A stretch of DNA of 45,699 nucleotides, taken from assembly GCA_045648785.1 (NCBI GenBank), contig JAZROP010000014.1:1-45699 (forward strand). The letters are read 5' to 3'. A program made the position numbers and the translations under genes. The stretch is from RGIG7450 sp045648785 (lineage in GTDB: Bacteria; Bacillota; Clostridia; RUG12999). Positions 15,779-24,877 of the stretch are shown here, one piece after another. The notes below the pieces were generated by a model. The model was not told the DNA's origin and ran no database searches. It was given only the letters and a program-made list of their open reading frames with translations. Every line of letters starts with the position of its first letter. Within the stretch, counting starts at the first letter, position 1.

Positions 15779-16288
15779 ATCAGTAAGGAATTACTCATTA
15801 ACGAAGAAATCAGAGCAAAAGAGGTTCGCGTTATAAGCGGAGAGGGCGAGCAGCTCGGTATTATGAGCCTTAGCAGTGCGCTTGATGCTGCAAATGCAAG
15901 AAATCTTGACCTGGTTGAAATTTCCCCCAATGCCAATCCCCCTGTATGCAAGCTCATGGATTACGGCAAGTACAAATTTGATCTTGCAAAAAAGGAAAAG
16001 GAAGCAAGAAAAAAACAGAAGGTTATAAGTGTCAAGGAAATCCGCTTTTCACCAAGCATTGAAACCAACGACCTTAATACCAAAGTAAATCAGGCTTCCA
16101 AATTCTTAAAATCGGGTGATAAGGTAAAGGTATCCGTACGCTTCAGAGGCAGAGAACTCAGTTATATGGATAATGGGATTACTCTTCTTAATCAGTTTGC
16201 ATCCAAAGTGGAGGAGTTTGGCACCATTGAAAAAGCACCCCTCAAGGAAGGAAGAAGCATGGTAATGTTTCTTGCTCCCAAGAACTAA
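15779..16288 (+). CDS. infC: translation initiation factor IF-3, ATC start codon
   Basis: IF-3 binds the 30S subunit, prevents 50S joining and checks the start codon. The 169-aa frame reads I/M-SKELLINEEIRAKEVRVISG and ends VMFLAPKN, with ANPPVCKLMDYGKYKFD and IRFSPSIETNDL as family signatures. No ATG, GTG or TTG fits the N-terminus; the ATC at 15779 lies 8 nt after GGAGGT and is where the family begins. The first in-frame ATG (15863) would delete 28 conserved residues. infC is known to use rare AUU/AUC starts, which IF-3 rejects, giving negative feedback. First gene of infC-rpmI-rplT. Confidence 0.95.
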   Translation: MSKELLINEEIRAKEVRVISGEGEQLGIMSLSSALDAANARNLDLVEISPNANPPVCKLMDYGKYKFDLAKKEKEARKKQKVISVKEIRFSPSIETNDLNTKVNQASKFLKSGDKVKVSVRFRGRELSYMDNGITLLNQFASKVEEFGTIEKAPLKEGRSMVMFLAPKN

Positions 16289-16333
16289 AATAGTTTATAA
16301 AGTATTGATTAATAATCGAGAGGAGAGATAGTT

Positions 16334-16531
16334 ATGCCTAAAATAAAGACACACAGAGGCGCAGCTAAAAGATTCAAACTTACTAAAAACGGTAAAGTTA
16401 AAATGGCTCATGCAAACAGAAGCCACATTTTAACAAAGAAAAGCACAAAGAGAAAACGCGGTCTCAGAAAAGGCGTTTACGCTTCTGACGCTAATGCACC
16501 GGTAATCAAGAAGCTTATTCCGTACAAATAA
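16334..16531 (+). CDS. rpmI: 50S ribosomal protein L35
   Basis: A 65-aa, very basic protein (MPKIKTHRGAAKRFKLTKNG, KRGLRKG near the end), the usual size and sequence of bL35 of the large subunit. It lies between infC and rplT, the standard order, with a GAGGAGAG site upstream of its ATG. It should be controlled by the L20-responsive infC leader. Confidence 0.98.
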   Translation: MPKIKTHRGAAKRFKLTKNGKVKMAHANRSHILTKKSTKRKRGLRKGVYASDANAPVIKKLIPYK

Positions 16532-16556
16532 TTCACAACCTTAGGAGGATAAAAAT

Positions 16557-16910
16557 ATGGCTAGAGTAACAGGTGGTATGACCACTAGAAAAAGACATAA
16601 AAAAATATTAAAACTTGCTAAAGGTTACCGTGGTGGCAAATCTAAGCTTTTCAGAGTTGCCAACGAAGCGGTAATGAAATCCCTTGTTTATGCTTATAAA
16701 GGCAGAAGACTTAAGAAAAGAGATTTCAGACGCCTTTGGATTACCCGTATCAGCGCTGCTTGCAAAATGAACGGCATGAATTATTCCACATTCATGTGCG
16801 GCCTTAAAAAAGCAGGCATCACAATGAACAGAAAAATGCTTTCTGAAATTGCTATTCATGACGCAGCTGCGTTCACAATACTCGTAGAGCAGGCAAAAGC
16901 TGCCCTTTAA
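16557..16910 (+). CDS. rplT: 50S ribosomal protein L20
   Basis: This 117-aa bL20 (start MARVTGGMTTRKRHKKILKL, then GYRGGKSKLFR and RRLWITRISAACK) assembles early on 23S rRNA and, in Firmicutes, also represses its own operon by binding the infC leader. An AGGAGG site is 6 nt upstream of the ATG, and a strong terminator closes the operon just after its stop codon. Confidence 0.98.
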   Translation: MARVTGGMTTRKRHKKILKLAKGYRGGKSKLFRVANEAVMKSLVYAYKGRRLKKRDFRRLWITRISAACKMNGMNYSTFMCGLKKAGITMNRKMLSEIAIHDAAAFTILVEQAKAAL

Positions 16911-16920
16911 TTAATCATAC

Positions 16921-16953
16921 CGACCTGATTATTCAGGTCGTTTTGATTTTTTT
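16921..16953 (+). terminator. rho-independent terminator after rplT
   Basis: An 8-bp stem CGACCTGA/TCAGGTCG (16921..16928 with 16933..16940), 4-nt loop TTAT, and a T-rich tail to 16953. Confidence 0.9.
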
Positions 16954-16980
16954 AAGAAGAAATTTCACCACGGAAAGGTG

Positions 16981-17751
16981 ATGGAAAATTTGATTGCAAG
17001 CGCATCTAATCCGCTTATAAAACATATAAAGAAACTACAGACAAAAAAAGCATACAGATATGAATGTGGCGAGTTTATAATTGAAGGGCTGAGGCAGGTT
17101 TTTGATGCTGAAAAAAGCGTCAGCCTTGTACTTGTGTCCGAAGATTTTGCAGCTGCGCTTCCGGCTTTTCCATGCCGGGTTGAAAAGGTTTCACACCAGC
17201 TTATTATGTCCATGTCTGAAACCAAAAGCCCGCAGGGTATTCTGGCGGTTGCAAAAATGAATACTGTAAAGGAAGAAGACATTTTTAAAGAAAATGGTTT
17301 ATATATTTTCTGTGACGGTGTTGCTGACCCGGGAAATTTGGGAACTATTATTCGTACGGCAGATTCTGCCGGATGTGACGGAGTGATTTTAAGTCCCGAT
17401 TGCGTGGATTTATATAACCCCAAGGTGGTTCGCTCAACCATGTCGTCCCTTTTCAATGTGCCAGTGTGCATATCTGATGACAGTATAAAAACCTTAGAGT
17501 TTTTTAAAAATAATGGTGTGAAAATAATTGGAAGTAATCCTCACACCGAAAAATTTATTTACGATGAGGATTTTACATGTGCATCTGTTATAATTTTAGG
17601 CAACGAGGCAAATGGAGTGTCCGATGACCTATTGACAATGGCTGACGCATGTGTTAAAATTCCTATGTTTGGACATGCCGAATCACTAAATGTCGCAACG
17701 GCAGGAGCGGTTTTGGTTTATGAGGCAGTTCGTCAGCGAATATCCAAATAA
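16981..17751 (+). CDS. TrmH/SpoU-family RNA 2'-O-methyltransferase
   Basis: A 256-aa SPOUT methyltransferase with an N-terminal substrate-binding domain (ASASNPLIKHIKKLQ, about residues 3-90) and a C-terminal trefoil-knot domain with motif 1 DGVADPGNLGTIIRTADSAG, motif 2 IILGNEANGVSDDLL and motif 3 IPMFGHAESLNVATAGAVLVYE. It should transfer a methyl group from SAM to a ribose 2'-OH in rRNA or tRNA; the exact nucleotide cannot be told. ATG 16981 is nearly on top of the AAAGGTG site; TTG 16990 is 9 nt from it and could be the real start. It follows the rplT terminator, a common clostridial position, and topA follows. Confidence 0.9.
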   Translation: MENLIASASNPLIKHIKKLQTKKAYRYECGEFIIEGLRQVFDAEKSVSLVLVSEDFAAALPAFPCRVEKVSHQLIMSMSETKSPQGILAVAKMNTVKEEDIFKENGLYIFCDGVADPGNLGTIIRTADSAGCDGVILSPDCVDLYNPKVVRSTMSSLFNVPVCISDDSIKTLEFFKNNGVKIIGSNPHTEKFIYDEDFTCASVIILGNEANGVSDDLLTMADACVKIPMFGHAESLNVATAGAVLVYEAVRQRISK

Positions 17752-17786
17752 TATGTGTCGCAGTTGCGGCAGAATGGAGATATATT

Positions 17787-19904
17787 ATGGCAAAAAATCT
17801 GGTTATAGTGGAATCTCCCGCAAAGGCTAAAACTATTCAGAAATATTTAGGTAAATCATACAGTGTTGAAGCTTCTATGGGACATATCCGCGACCTTCCC
17901 AAAAGTAAAATGGGTATAGATATAGAAAATGATTTCACCCCACAGTATATGGTTATACGCGGTAAGGGTGATTTAATTAAAAAGATAAAAAAAGAAGTTG
18001 CAGCAAGCGATAAAGTTATTCTCGCAACTGACCCGGACCGTGAGGGAGAAGCTATTTCCTGGCATCTAATGGAAGCATTCAAGATTCCTGAGGAAAAAGC
18101 GTGTCGTGTGGTTTTTAATGAGATTACAAAGGATGCGGTTAAAACCGCAATTAAAAATCCAAGAGATATAAATTATAACCTTGTGGATGCTCAACAAGCG
18201 CGTCGCGTGCTTGACAGGATTGTGGGTTATTCCATCAGCCCGCTTCTTTGGAGAAAAGTTAAAAAAGGTCTCAGTGCAGGCAGAGTTCAGTCGGTGGCAC
18301 TTAAAATAATTTGTGACCGTGAAGAAGAAATTAAGGCATTTGTACCAGAAGAGTATTGGGACATTGCGGCTCAATTTACTCAATCAGGCTCCAGAAAAGC
18401 CTTTAAAGCTAAATTTTATGGTACATCAAAAGGTAAACTCGGACTTAAAAACGAGCAGCAGACAAAAGATGTCCTTAGTGAGCTTGCAGAAGCGAAATTT
18501 GAGGTTAAATCTGTAAAATCAGTAAGTAAAAAGCGTATGCCGGCATCACCCTTTATTACAAGTACAATGCAACAGGAAGCTGCAAGAAAGCTTGGGTTTA
18601 CATCTTCAAGAACGATGATGGTTGCTCAACAGCTTTATGAGGGTATTGATATTAAAGGAGCCGGAAGCGTCGGTCTTATCACATATATGCGTACCGACTC
18701 AACTAGAATTGCCAAAGAGGCGCAGTTTGCTGCAAGGGATTATATAAAATCCAATTGGGGAGAGGAGTATTTACCCAAATACATTCCTGAATATAAAAAC
18801 AAGAAAAACGCACAGGATGCCCATGAAGCAATCCGTCCCTCAATCGTTTCATATTCTCCGGCGTCAATCAAGGCATCACTGACGGCTGACCAGTTCAAGC
18901 TTTATAAGCTTATATGGGAACGCTTTATTGCCAGCCAGATGGCACCGGCAGATGTTGAAAATACCACTGTTGATGTTAAAGGTGGAAAATATATTTTCAA
19001 AGCGTATGGCACGACCATTCTTTTTGCCGGATTTACAGCATTATACCTTGAAGGCGTTGATCATAAAGATGATGACGACAACGCAGAACAGGCACTTCCA
19101 AAGCTTGCCGAAGGAGATGTGCTTTCCGTAAAATCACTTGCGGAAAAGCAGAATTTCACTCGTCCGCCTGCAAGGTATACAGAGGCAACTCTTATCAGAA
19201 CTTTGGAAGAATTGGGCATTGGCAGACCTTCAACCTATGCTCCTACAATTTCAAATATTCTGCAAAGAAAATATATCGAAAGTACAAAGAAAATTTTAAG
19301 CCCCACCGAGCTTGGAACTGTTGTCAGCAAGCTTATGGCTGAGAATTTTGAAAAAATTGTGGATGTTGCCTTTACTGCAGATATGGAACAGTTCCTTGAC
19401 AAGGTTGAAGAGGGAGATGCAGACTGGGTTAATGTAATCAGAAATTTCTACGGAGATTTCAGCAAAACTCTCTCAAAAGCCGAAAAAGAAATGCAGTATG
19501 TTAAAATTGCTCCCGAGCAGACAGATGTTATCTGTGAAAAGTGCGGACGCAATATGGTTATCCGTGAAAGTAGATTTGGTAAATTCCTTGCATGTCCGGG
19601 ATATCCTCAGTGTAAAAATACAAAATCAATTACTGTTGAAATTGGTGTTAAATGTCCCAAATGCGGAGGAGAAATTATTGAACTTAAATCCCAGAAGGGT
19701 GCAAAATACTTTGGTTGCAGCAACCACCCCAAATGTGACTTTATGTCTTGGGATAAACCCACCGAGGAAAAATGCCCCGAGTGCGGAAAAATGCTTATGC
19801 TCAAAAGTATAAACAGACGCATTACCAAAACAAAGGTCTGTGTTGATGCAGAGTGTAAGTACAATAAAAAAGTAAAGAAAGAAACAAAAAAAGATGAAAA
19901 ATAA
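17787..19904 (+). CDS. topA: DNA topoisomerase I (type IA)
   Basis: TopA relaxes negative supercoils by a 5'-phosphotyrosyl intermediate. The 705-aa protein has the Toprim domain (MAKNLVIVESPAKAKTI to TDPDREGEAISWH), the catalytic Tyr300 in GLITYMRTDSTR, and LIRTLEELGIGRPSTYAPTI. Three C-terminal zinc-ribbon modules (CEKCGRNM...CPGYPQC, CPKCGGE...CSNHPKC, CPECGK...CVDAEC) are intact. The ATG at 17787 lies about 10 nt after a GGAG site. Its last 11 bp overlap trmFO. In Firmicutes topA and trmFO are frequent neighbours. Confidence 0.98.
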   Translation: MAKNLVIVESPAKAKTIQKYLGKSYSVEASMGHIRDLPKSKMGIDIENDFTPQYMVIRGKGDLIKKIKKEVAASDKVILATDPDREGEAISWHLMEAFKIPEEKACRVVFNEITKDAVKTAIKNPRDINYNLVDAQQARRVLDRIVGYSISPLLWRKVKKGLSAGRVQSVALKIICDREEEIKAFVPEEYWDIAAQFTQSGSRKAFKAKFYGTSKGKLGLKNEQQTKDVLSELAEAKFEVKSVKSVSKKRMPASPFITSTMQQEAARKLGFTSSRTMMVAQQLYEGIDIKGAGSVGLITYMRTDSTRIAKEAQFAARDYIKSNWGEEYLPKYIPEYKNKKNAQDAHEAIRPSIVSYSPASIKASLTADQFKLYKLIWERFIASQMAPADVENTTVDVKGGKYIFKAYGTTILFAGFTALYLEGVDHKDDDDNAEQALPKLAEGDVLSVKSLAEKQNFTRPPARYTEATLIRTLEELGIGRPSTYAPTISNILQRKYIESTKKILSPTELGTVVSKLMAENFEKIVDVAFTADMEQFLDKVEEGDADWVNVIRNFYGDFSKTLSKAEKEMQYVKIAPEQTDVICEKCGRNMVIRESRFGKFLACPGYPQCKNTKSITVEIGVKCPKCGGEIIELKSQKGAKYFGCSNHPKCDFMSWDKPTEEKCPECGKMLMLKSINRRITKTKVCVDAECKYNKKVKKETKKDEK

Positions 19905-21189
19905 TGTTACGGTAATAGGGGCAGGACTTGCCGGATGCGAGGCTGCATGGCAACTCGCACAAAGAGGCATATCTGTCACACTGATTGAAATGAAACCGGT
20001 GAAATTTACGCCGGCGCATCATTACTCAGGCTTTGCCGAACTTGTTTGCAGTAACTCACTAAGATCCGACCGCCTTGAAAACGCGGTCGGTCTTTTAAAA
20101 GAAGAGCTTCGCAGACTTGGCAGTCTTATAATGACTTGTGCTGATGAAACGCGTATTCCTGCCGGCGGTGCGCTGGCTGTTGACAGAACCGGGTTTTCCG
20201 ACCTTGTCACGGAAAAGATAAAAAATCATCCTTATATAACGGTTATTTCTGAAGAAGTAACAAAAATTCCCGATGGGTATGTTATTGTTGCATCAGGGCC
20301 GTTGACCTCCGATGCACTTTTTGAAGAAATAGGCAAGCTTACAAACGAGGATAACCTCTATTTTTATGATGCTGCTGCGCCTATTGTAACACTTGAAACT
20401 GTGGATTTTAAAAGTGCCTACCGCCTTTCAAGATATGGCAAAGGTGATGACGACTACATCAACTGCCCTATGACCGAGGAAGAATATTCGGCGTTTTATA
20501 ACGAACTTGTAAAAGCTGAGTGTGCCGAAATAAAAGGAGCAGATAAAGAAGTTGTCTTCGAGGGATGTATGCCGGTTGAAACCATGGCTAAAAGAGGCGA
20601 AAACACGCTTCTTTTCGGACCTCTTAAACCTGTTGGACTTCCTGATCCTAAAACGGGGAAAGAACCCTATGCAGTTGTCCAGCTTCGTCAGGATAACAAA
20701 GAGGGTACACTATACAATATAGTTGGATTTCAGACACATCTTAAATGGGGAGAGCAAAAACGGGTTTTTGGCATGATTCCCGCACTTAAAGGGGCAGAAT
20801 TTGTCCGCTTTGGAGTTATGCACAGAAATACATTTATAAATTCACCCAGACTGCTAAATTCGTCCTATGCCTTAAAATCGGATGACAGAATTTATTTTGC
20901 AGGACAGATTACAGGAGTGGAGGGATATATCGAATCTACATCCTCCGGGTTTGTGGCAGGGTATAATCTTGCAAAAAAACTGCTTGGAGAAAATCCTGTG
21001 GATTTTCCTGATACAACAGCAATTGGTGCACTCAGTCATTATGTTTCGGGCGGTGCTGCGGCAACATTTCAGCCTATGAATGTGAATTTTGGAATTATGG
21101 CTCCTCTTGGTATGAAAATTCGTAAAAAAGCGGAGAAAAATTTAAAAATTGCCCAAAGGGCGCTTGACATTATAGATTCTCTGGTATAA
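19894..21189 (+). CDS. trmFO: methylenetetrahydrofolate--tRNA-(uracil-5-)-methyltransferase
   Basis: TrmFO makes m5U54 (ribothymidine) in the tRNA T-loop using methylenetetrahydrofolate and FADH2, in place of the SAM-dependent TrmA. The 431-aa sequence has the FAD motif VTVIGAGLAGCEAAWQLAQ, the family's HHYSGFAELVCSNSLRSDRL, and IYFAGQITGVEGYIEST. The start at 19894 overlaps topA by 11 bp (ATG within GATGAAAAAT), typical of coupled genes in this pair. Typical length and no missing region. Confidence 0.97.
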   Translation: MKNNVTVIGAGLAGCEAAWQLAQRGISVTLIEMKPVKFTPAHHYSGFAELVCSNSLRSDRLENAVGLLKEELRRLGSLIMTCADETRIPAGGALAVDRTGFSDLVTEKIKNHPYITVISEEVTKIPDGYVIVASGPLTSDALFEEIGKLTNEDNLYFYDAAAPIVTLETVDFKSAYRLSRYGKGDDDYINCPMTEEEYSAFYNELVKAECAEIKGADKEVVFEGCMPVETMAKRGENTLLFGPLKPVGLPDPKTGKEPYAVVQLRQDNKEGTLYNIVGFQTHLKWGEQKRVFGMIPALKGAEFVRFGVMHRNTFINSPRLLNSSYALKSDDRIYFAGQITGVEGYIESTSSGFVAGYNLAKKLLGENPVDFPDTTAIGALSHYVSGGAAATFQPMNVNFGIMAPLGMKIRKKAEKNLKIAQRALDIIDSLV

Positions 21190-21235
21190 AATCCATTGCA
21201 CAAGAAAAAATAATATATAAAGAAAGGGGAAAATT

Positions 21236-21544
21236 ATGGCTATTGAAATTACAACTGAAAATTTTGAAAATGAAGTTATAAAAAACATCAAACCCGTGTT
21301 GGTTGATTTCTGGGCGAGCTGGTGCGGACCTTGCAGAATGCTTGCACCGGTAATTGAGGAATTTGATGAAGAAATTGACTCTGTTGTTGTGGGCAAGGTG
21401 AATGTGGATGATTATCCCGAGCTTGCATCAGCACATGGCATTGCGACAATACCAACGCTTATCCTCTTCAAAAATGGTGAGGCAATTAAAAGACATAGCG
21501 GACTTATGTCGTCAAAGGATTTAAAAGAATTTGTGTTAAACTAA
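21236..21544 (+). CDS. trxA: thioredoxin
   Basis: A 102-aa thioredoxin with the redox pair Cys30-Cys33 in WCGPC, the buried Asp24 in VDFWASW, and cis-proline segment ATIPTL. It reduces protein disulfides with electrons from TrxB, encoded 6.2 kb downstream at 27710. The start follows AAGGGGAAAATT. A bidirectional terminator directly after the stop separates it from the convergent MATE gene. WASWC rather than WAEWC or WAPWC is common in clostridial thioredoxins. Confidence 0.97.
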   Translation: MAIEITTENFENEVIKNIKPVLVDFWASWCGPCRMLAPVIEEFDEEIDSVVVGKVNVDDYPELASAHGIATIPTLILFKNGEAIKRHSGLMSSKDLKEFVLN

Positions 21545-21547
21545 ATT

Positions 21548-21580
21548 AAAAGCGGCAATCGTATAATTGCCGCTTTTTTT
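21548..21580. terminator. bidirectional terminator between trxA and the MATE gene
   Basis: A 12-bp stem (21548..21559 with 21566..21577), 6-nt loop CGTATA. T tracts follow on both strands (ends in TTTTTTT on plus, TTTTAATTTAG on minus), so it can end both convergent genes. Confidence 0.88.
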
Positions 21581-22943
21581 ATTTTAAAGCTTTGGTTTTC
21601 CAGTTTCCTTTTAGGTAGAAAAGACTTGTTAAAACAGCACCCATTATCCAGGTAAGTAAAAGGGAAATCTGAATACATTCTTTATGACCGAGAGGAAGCT
21701 CTGGAGTTCTTGTAAGGAAAGAGATTCCGTATGCAAGAGGTATTCGTATACATATGGTGGTGATAAGTGTAATCCACATGGGGGTTACCGTGTCACCTGC
21801 GCCTCTCATTATACCTCCAAGACTTTGTGTTACTGCCATTGCGATATAGCCTGCAGCAAGGATTTTCATAAGATGAACGCTAAGCTCAACAAGCTCAGTT
21901 GTATCGGTAAACGCCATCATGAGATATTTGCCGAAAAGAAGAATAATACCTGTGATAAGCGTCGAACAAATTACTGAAATTAAAAGTCCCTGCTTTGCAC
22001 CAGTAGTTACACGGTCAAGTTTTTTTGCACCGATATTCTGACCAGCGTATGTTGTCATTGCAGTACCGAATGAAAGATTTGGCATCATAGCAAAACCGTC
22101 AACCCTCATTACAATAATGTTGGCGGCAATAAACTGCTCGCCAAACTGATTGGTAAGAGCCTGAACAACTATCATTGCCGATGACATAATTGCCTGAGTC
22201 AGTCCTGACGGAAGTCCCAGCTTAACGAGTGTTTTCACACAGTCTTTTTTCAGTTTTAATGTACTGAAATCAAGTGTAAAAAATTCTTTCATTCTTGCAA
22301 GCTTTATAAGACATAAAGCTGAAGAAACAAACTGTGAAATGATTGTTGCAAGAGCAACGCCAGCTATACCCATTTTTTTAACCAGAAGAAGATCAAGGAA
22401 AATATTAAGTATGGTTGCAATTACCAGATATATAAGGGCAGAAACAGAGTCACCCATACCTCTTATAATTCCGCTTAAAATGTTGTAATACGCCATTCCT
22501 GCAATACCAATCATTGAAATTACAAGATAATCTTCGCAGCCGTCAATAATTGAAGCAGGTGTGTTTAAAAGCTCCAGTATGTTGCGTACAAATGGGGGAG
22601 TGGCAAACATTAAAACAACAGAAACTATGGCTGTTACAGTAATACAGTTTCCAATAGTGATAGAAAGCTTTTCACGGTTTTTAGCACCAAAATACTGAGA
22701 AACCATGATGCTTGCACCGGCGGAAATGCCAATGAAAAGCACAAGAAGCATGTTGACAATAGGTAAAACGCTGCCTACCGAGGCCAGGGCGTTATCTCCA
22801 ACATATTTACCTACGACAATGCTGTCAACAGTGCTGTAAAGCTGTTGAGCAATGTTTCCTATTAGCATTGGTATGGAAAATGAGAGAATACTTTTCCAGG
22901 GAGTGCCGACGGTCATATCGGTCGGCGCAAAGATACTTTTCAT
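21579..22943 (-). CDS. MATE-family efflux transporter
   Basis: A 454-aa, twelve-helix multidrug and toxin extrusion protein of the NorM/DinF-like type, exporting cationic or organic compounds by Na+ or H+ antiport. Family marks include PMLIGNIAQQLYSTVDSIVVGKYVG, GISAGASIMVSQYFGAK, and a duplicated second half (GLPSGLTQAIMSSAMIVVQ). The start is the ATG at 22943: the longer frame begins with a TTG inside the GAGGAA ribosome binding site. Substrate unknown. It follows the PHP gene by 21 bp, so they form a two-gene transcript. Confidence 0.93.
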   Translation of the reverse strand: MKSIFAPTDMTVGTPWKSILSFSIPMLIGNIAQQLYSTVDSIVVGKYVGDNALASVGSVLPIVNMLLVLFIGISAGASIMVSQYFGAKNREKLSITIGNCITVTAIVSVVLMFATPPFVRNILELLNTPASIIDGCEDYLVISMIGIAGMAYYNILSGIIRGMGDSVSALIYLVIATILNIFLDLLLVKKMGIAGVALATIISQFVSSALCLIKLARMKEFFTLDFSTLKLKKDCVKTLVKLGLPSGLTQAIMSSAMIVVQALTNQFGEQFIAANIIVMRVDGFAMMPNLSFGTAMTTYAGQNIGAKKLDRVTTGAKQGLLISVICSTLITGIILLFGKYLMMAFTDTTELVELSVHLMKILAAGYIAMAVTQSLGGIMRGAGDTVTPMWITLITTICIRIPLAYGISFLTRTPELPLGHKECIQISLLLTWIMGAVLTSLFYLKGNWKTKALK

Positions 22944-22964
22944 ATGTTTTTTCCTCAATTCTGA

Positions 22965-23663
22965 TTATTTTTCACAGGGCAGCAATTTGTAACCGCCTAC
23001 CTCTATGATGTAATTGCGGCTTTTTAATACATTTGCCAGTTGGTAGGAGTCGGTGATTTTTTCTTTTGTAAAAATAGAAGTTAAACACTCCTGGCCGGGA
23101 TGATGAAAATCTGTTCCGCAAGTGGGGATAAGGTTATTTTCACGGGCGTATTTGGCTGCAATAGCAACTCTTGAGTTATGGTTAGGATGCATATTGAAAA
23201 CTTCAGTTCCATCCAGACTTTTTGGGTTTGCCCGTTCTATTTTATCTCTGAAAGGATGAGCTTGAATAATAATGTTTTTATCATTTTTGTACTCGCGGTA
23301 AAAATTATCAATTCCGTAAGGGAGAAGGGCGCGGATATCTGTCATATCTTCGGGGCATATTCCGAAAATGAGATAGTCGTTAATATTTTCTGCAAAACGA
23401 ATTTCTGCACCGAAAACAACTGATAACCCTGCCTTAGCTCCGTGTTCTTTGCAAAGTCTGTAATCATCAAGAAAACGGTCAAAATAACGCTTTCCATTTT
23501 CGCCAGTAACATCACGGAAAGTAAAATGATTTGTTATGACCACGCTGTCATAACCATTCGTTTTATATATTTCAATGAGATGCTCCGGCAAAATCTCACT
23601 ACAACTACTTGCGGGAGATGTGTGAGCATGCAATTCCGTCTTGAATTTATATTCATCAAACAC
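22965..23663 (-). CDS. PHP-domain metal-dependent phosphoesterase
   Basis: A 232-aa stand-alone PHP protein with ELHAHTS, ITNHFTF, an acidic GAEIRF, IIQAHPFRD and CGTDFHHPG, the scattered metal-binding His, Asp and Glu of the superfamily. It should hydrolyse a phosphomonoester or nucleotide; the substrate cannot be told from sequence (histidinol-phosphatase and YciV-type exonuclease relatives exist). GTG at 23663 is used, 7 nt after GAGGTG. No polymerase domain is attached. First gene of the PHP-MATE transcript, with a very good promoter upstream. Confidence 0.85.
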   Translation of the reverse strand: MFDEYKFKTELHAHTSPASSCSEILPEHLIEIYKTNGYDSVVITNHFTFRDVTGENGKRYFDRFLDDYRLCKEHGAKAGLSVVFGAEIRFAENINDYLIFGICPEDMTDIRALLPYGIDNFYREYKNDKNIIIQAHPFRDKIERANPKSLDGTEVFNMHPNHNSRVAIAAKYARENNLIPTCGTDFHHPGQECLTSIFTKEKITDSYQLANVLKSRNYIIEVGGYKLLPCEK

Positions 23664-23700
23664 TTATAAACACCTCAAAGCACATAAAAATCAATTTTAT

Positions 23701-23729
23701 ATTATAACATAAAAAATATGTAAAATCAA
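23701..23729 (-). promoter_or_regulatory. promoter of the PHP-MATE transcript
   Basis: On the minus strand, -35 TTGATT (23729..23724), 17-nt spacer, consensus -10 TATAAT (23706..23701). Confidence 0.7.
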
Positions 23730-23795
23730 TAAGAGATGCAAGAATATTTTATACTTTACGGGACGGTATTATGTATAAAAAATCTTATAGTCTGT

Positions 23796-23823
23796 TTGCA
23801 AAAATAAATATTTAATTTATAAT
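23796..23823 (+). promoter_or_regulatory. promoter of the TIM-barrel isomerase gene
   Basis: -35 TTGCAA (23796..23801), 16-nt spacer, consensus -10 TATAAT (23818..23823), ending about 30 nt before the ATG. Confidence 0.65.
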
Positions 23824-23853
23824 AGAATTAAATAATAATTGGAGGAATAAATT

Positions 23854-24696
23854 ATGTATAATTTTCCTATAGGTGTGATGCTTGAGTCTTTCAGACTTTC
23901 TACGCCCGAAGCTATTAAAAAAGCAGCAGAGATAGGTGCAAAAGGTATTCAGATGTATGCCACATACGGCGACCACTCGCCTGAAAATATGACAACAGCC
24001 CAGAGAAAAGAGCTTCTTGATATGTTAAAATCAAGCGGTCTTGTTTTTTCAGCAATTTGCGGTGACCTTGGTATGGGGTTTGGAAATCCGGATAAAAATC
24101 CTGAACTTATTGAAAAATCGAAAAGAATTATGGAACTGGCAAAAGAGCTTGAAACAGATGTTGTTACAACACATATTGGTGTAGTCCCTCAGGATAGAGA
24201 ACATCCCAGATATAAAATCATGCAGGAGGCCTGTGTAGAACTAAGCAGATATGCAGATTCTCTTGGTGCACATTTTGCTATTGAAACAGGTCCTGAAACC
24301 TCGGCGGTTTTAAAAACATTCCTTGATTCCCTTGGCTCACGCGGTGTTGCAGTTAATCTTGACCCGGCAAATCTTGTGATGGTAACGGGTGATGATCCTG
24401 TTAAGGCGGTTTACAACCTTAAAGATTACATAGTTCATACCCACGCAAAAGACGGTAAAAAATTATTTGATAAAGCCCCGGAAATTATTTATGGGGTAAT
24501 AGAAGAGGGAATGAAATCAGGCAGATCATTCAAGGAAGTACCTCTCGGTGAAGGCAGCGTTGATTTTGACACATATCTGGCGGCATTGGACCACATAGGT
24601 TATCGTGGATTTTTAACCATTGAACGCGAGGTGGGTGACGACCCGGCAAAAGACATTGCTATGGCGGCGGATTTCCTGCGGGCAAAAATAGAATAG
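23854..24696 (+). CDS. sugar phosphate isomerase/epimerase-like TIM-barrel protein
   Basis: This 280-aa protein belongs to the xylose-isomerase-like/AP endonuclease 2 TIM-barrel superfamily. It has EIGAKGIQMYATYG, VVTTHIG, HFAIETGPET (metal-ligand Glu), VNLDPANL, HTHAKDG (metal His) and PLGEGSVDF near the C-terminus followed by LTIEREVG, the usual order of metal ligands. Homologues act on sugars, sugar acids or inositol derivatives; no sugar transporter or kinase lies nearby, so the substrate cannot be named. The ATG has an excellent GGAGGA site. It has its own promoter and is probably monocistronic. Confidence 0.85.
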   Translation: MYNFPIGVMLESFRLSTPEAIKKAAEIGAKGIQMYATYGDHSPENMTTAQRKELLDMLKSSGLVFSAICGDLGMGFGNPDKNPELIEKSKRIMELAKELETDVVTTHIGVVPQDREHPRYKIMQEACVELSRYADSLGAHFAIETGPETSAVLKTFLDSLGSRGVAVNLDPANLVMVTGDDPVKAVYNLKDYIVHTHAKDGKKLFDKAPEIIYGVIEEGMKSGRSFKEVPLGEGSVDFDTYLAALDHIGYRGFLTIEREVGDDPAKDIAMAADFLRAKIE

Positions 24697-24802
24697 TAAT
24701 AATATGATTGGTTTTACATCTTAAATTCGAGAAGGGCAAGGAAGACCTTTTCTCGGTATTGAAACAGGTTTTGTAAATTTGAAAAATTACAGATAATAAA
24801 GA

Positions 24803-24836
24803 TGCGGAGAGATTTAAATCTCCGCACTTGCTTTTT
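24803..24836 (+). terminator. terminator after the isomerase gene
   Basis: An 8-bp stem TGCGGAGA/TCTCCGCA (24803..24810 with 24819..24826) with an 8-nt loop and a five-T run at 24832..24836. It lies 107 bp after the stop. An imperfect hairpin at 24728..24755 lies between and has no T run. Confidence 0.6.
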
Positions 24837-24877
24837 GTCGAATTTTCGTGTATAATATATTTGATTATACCAAAGGA

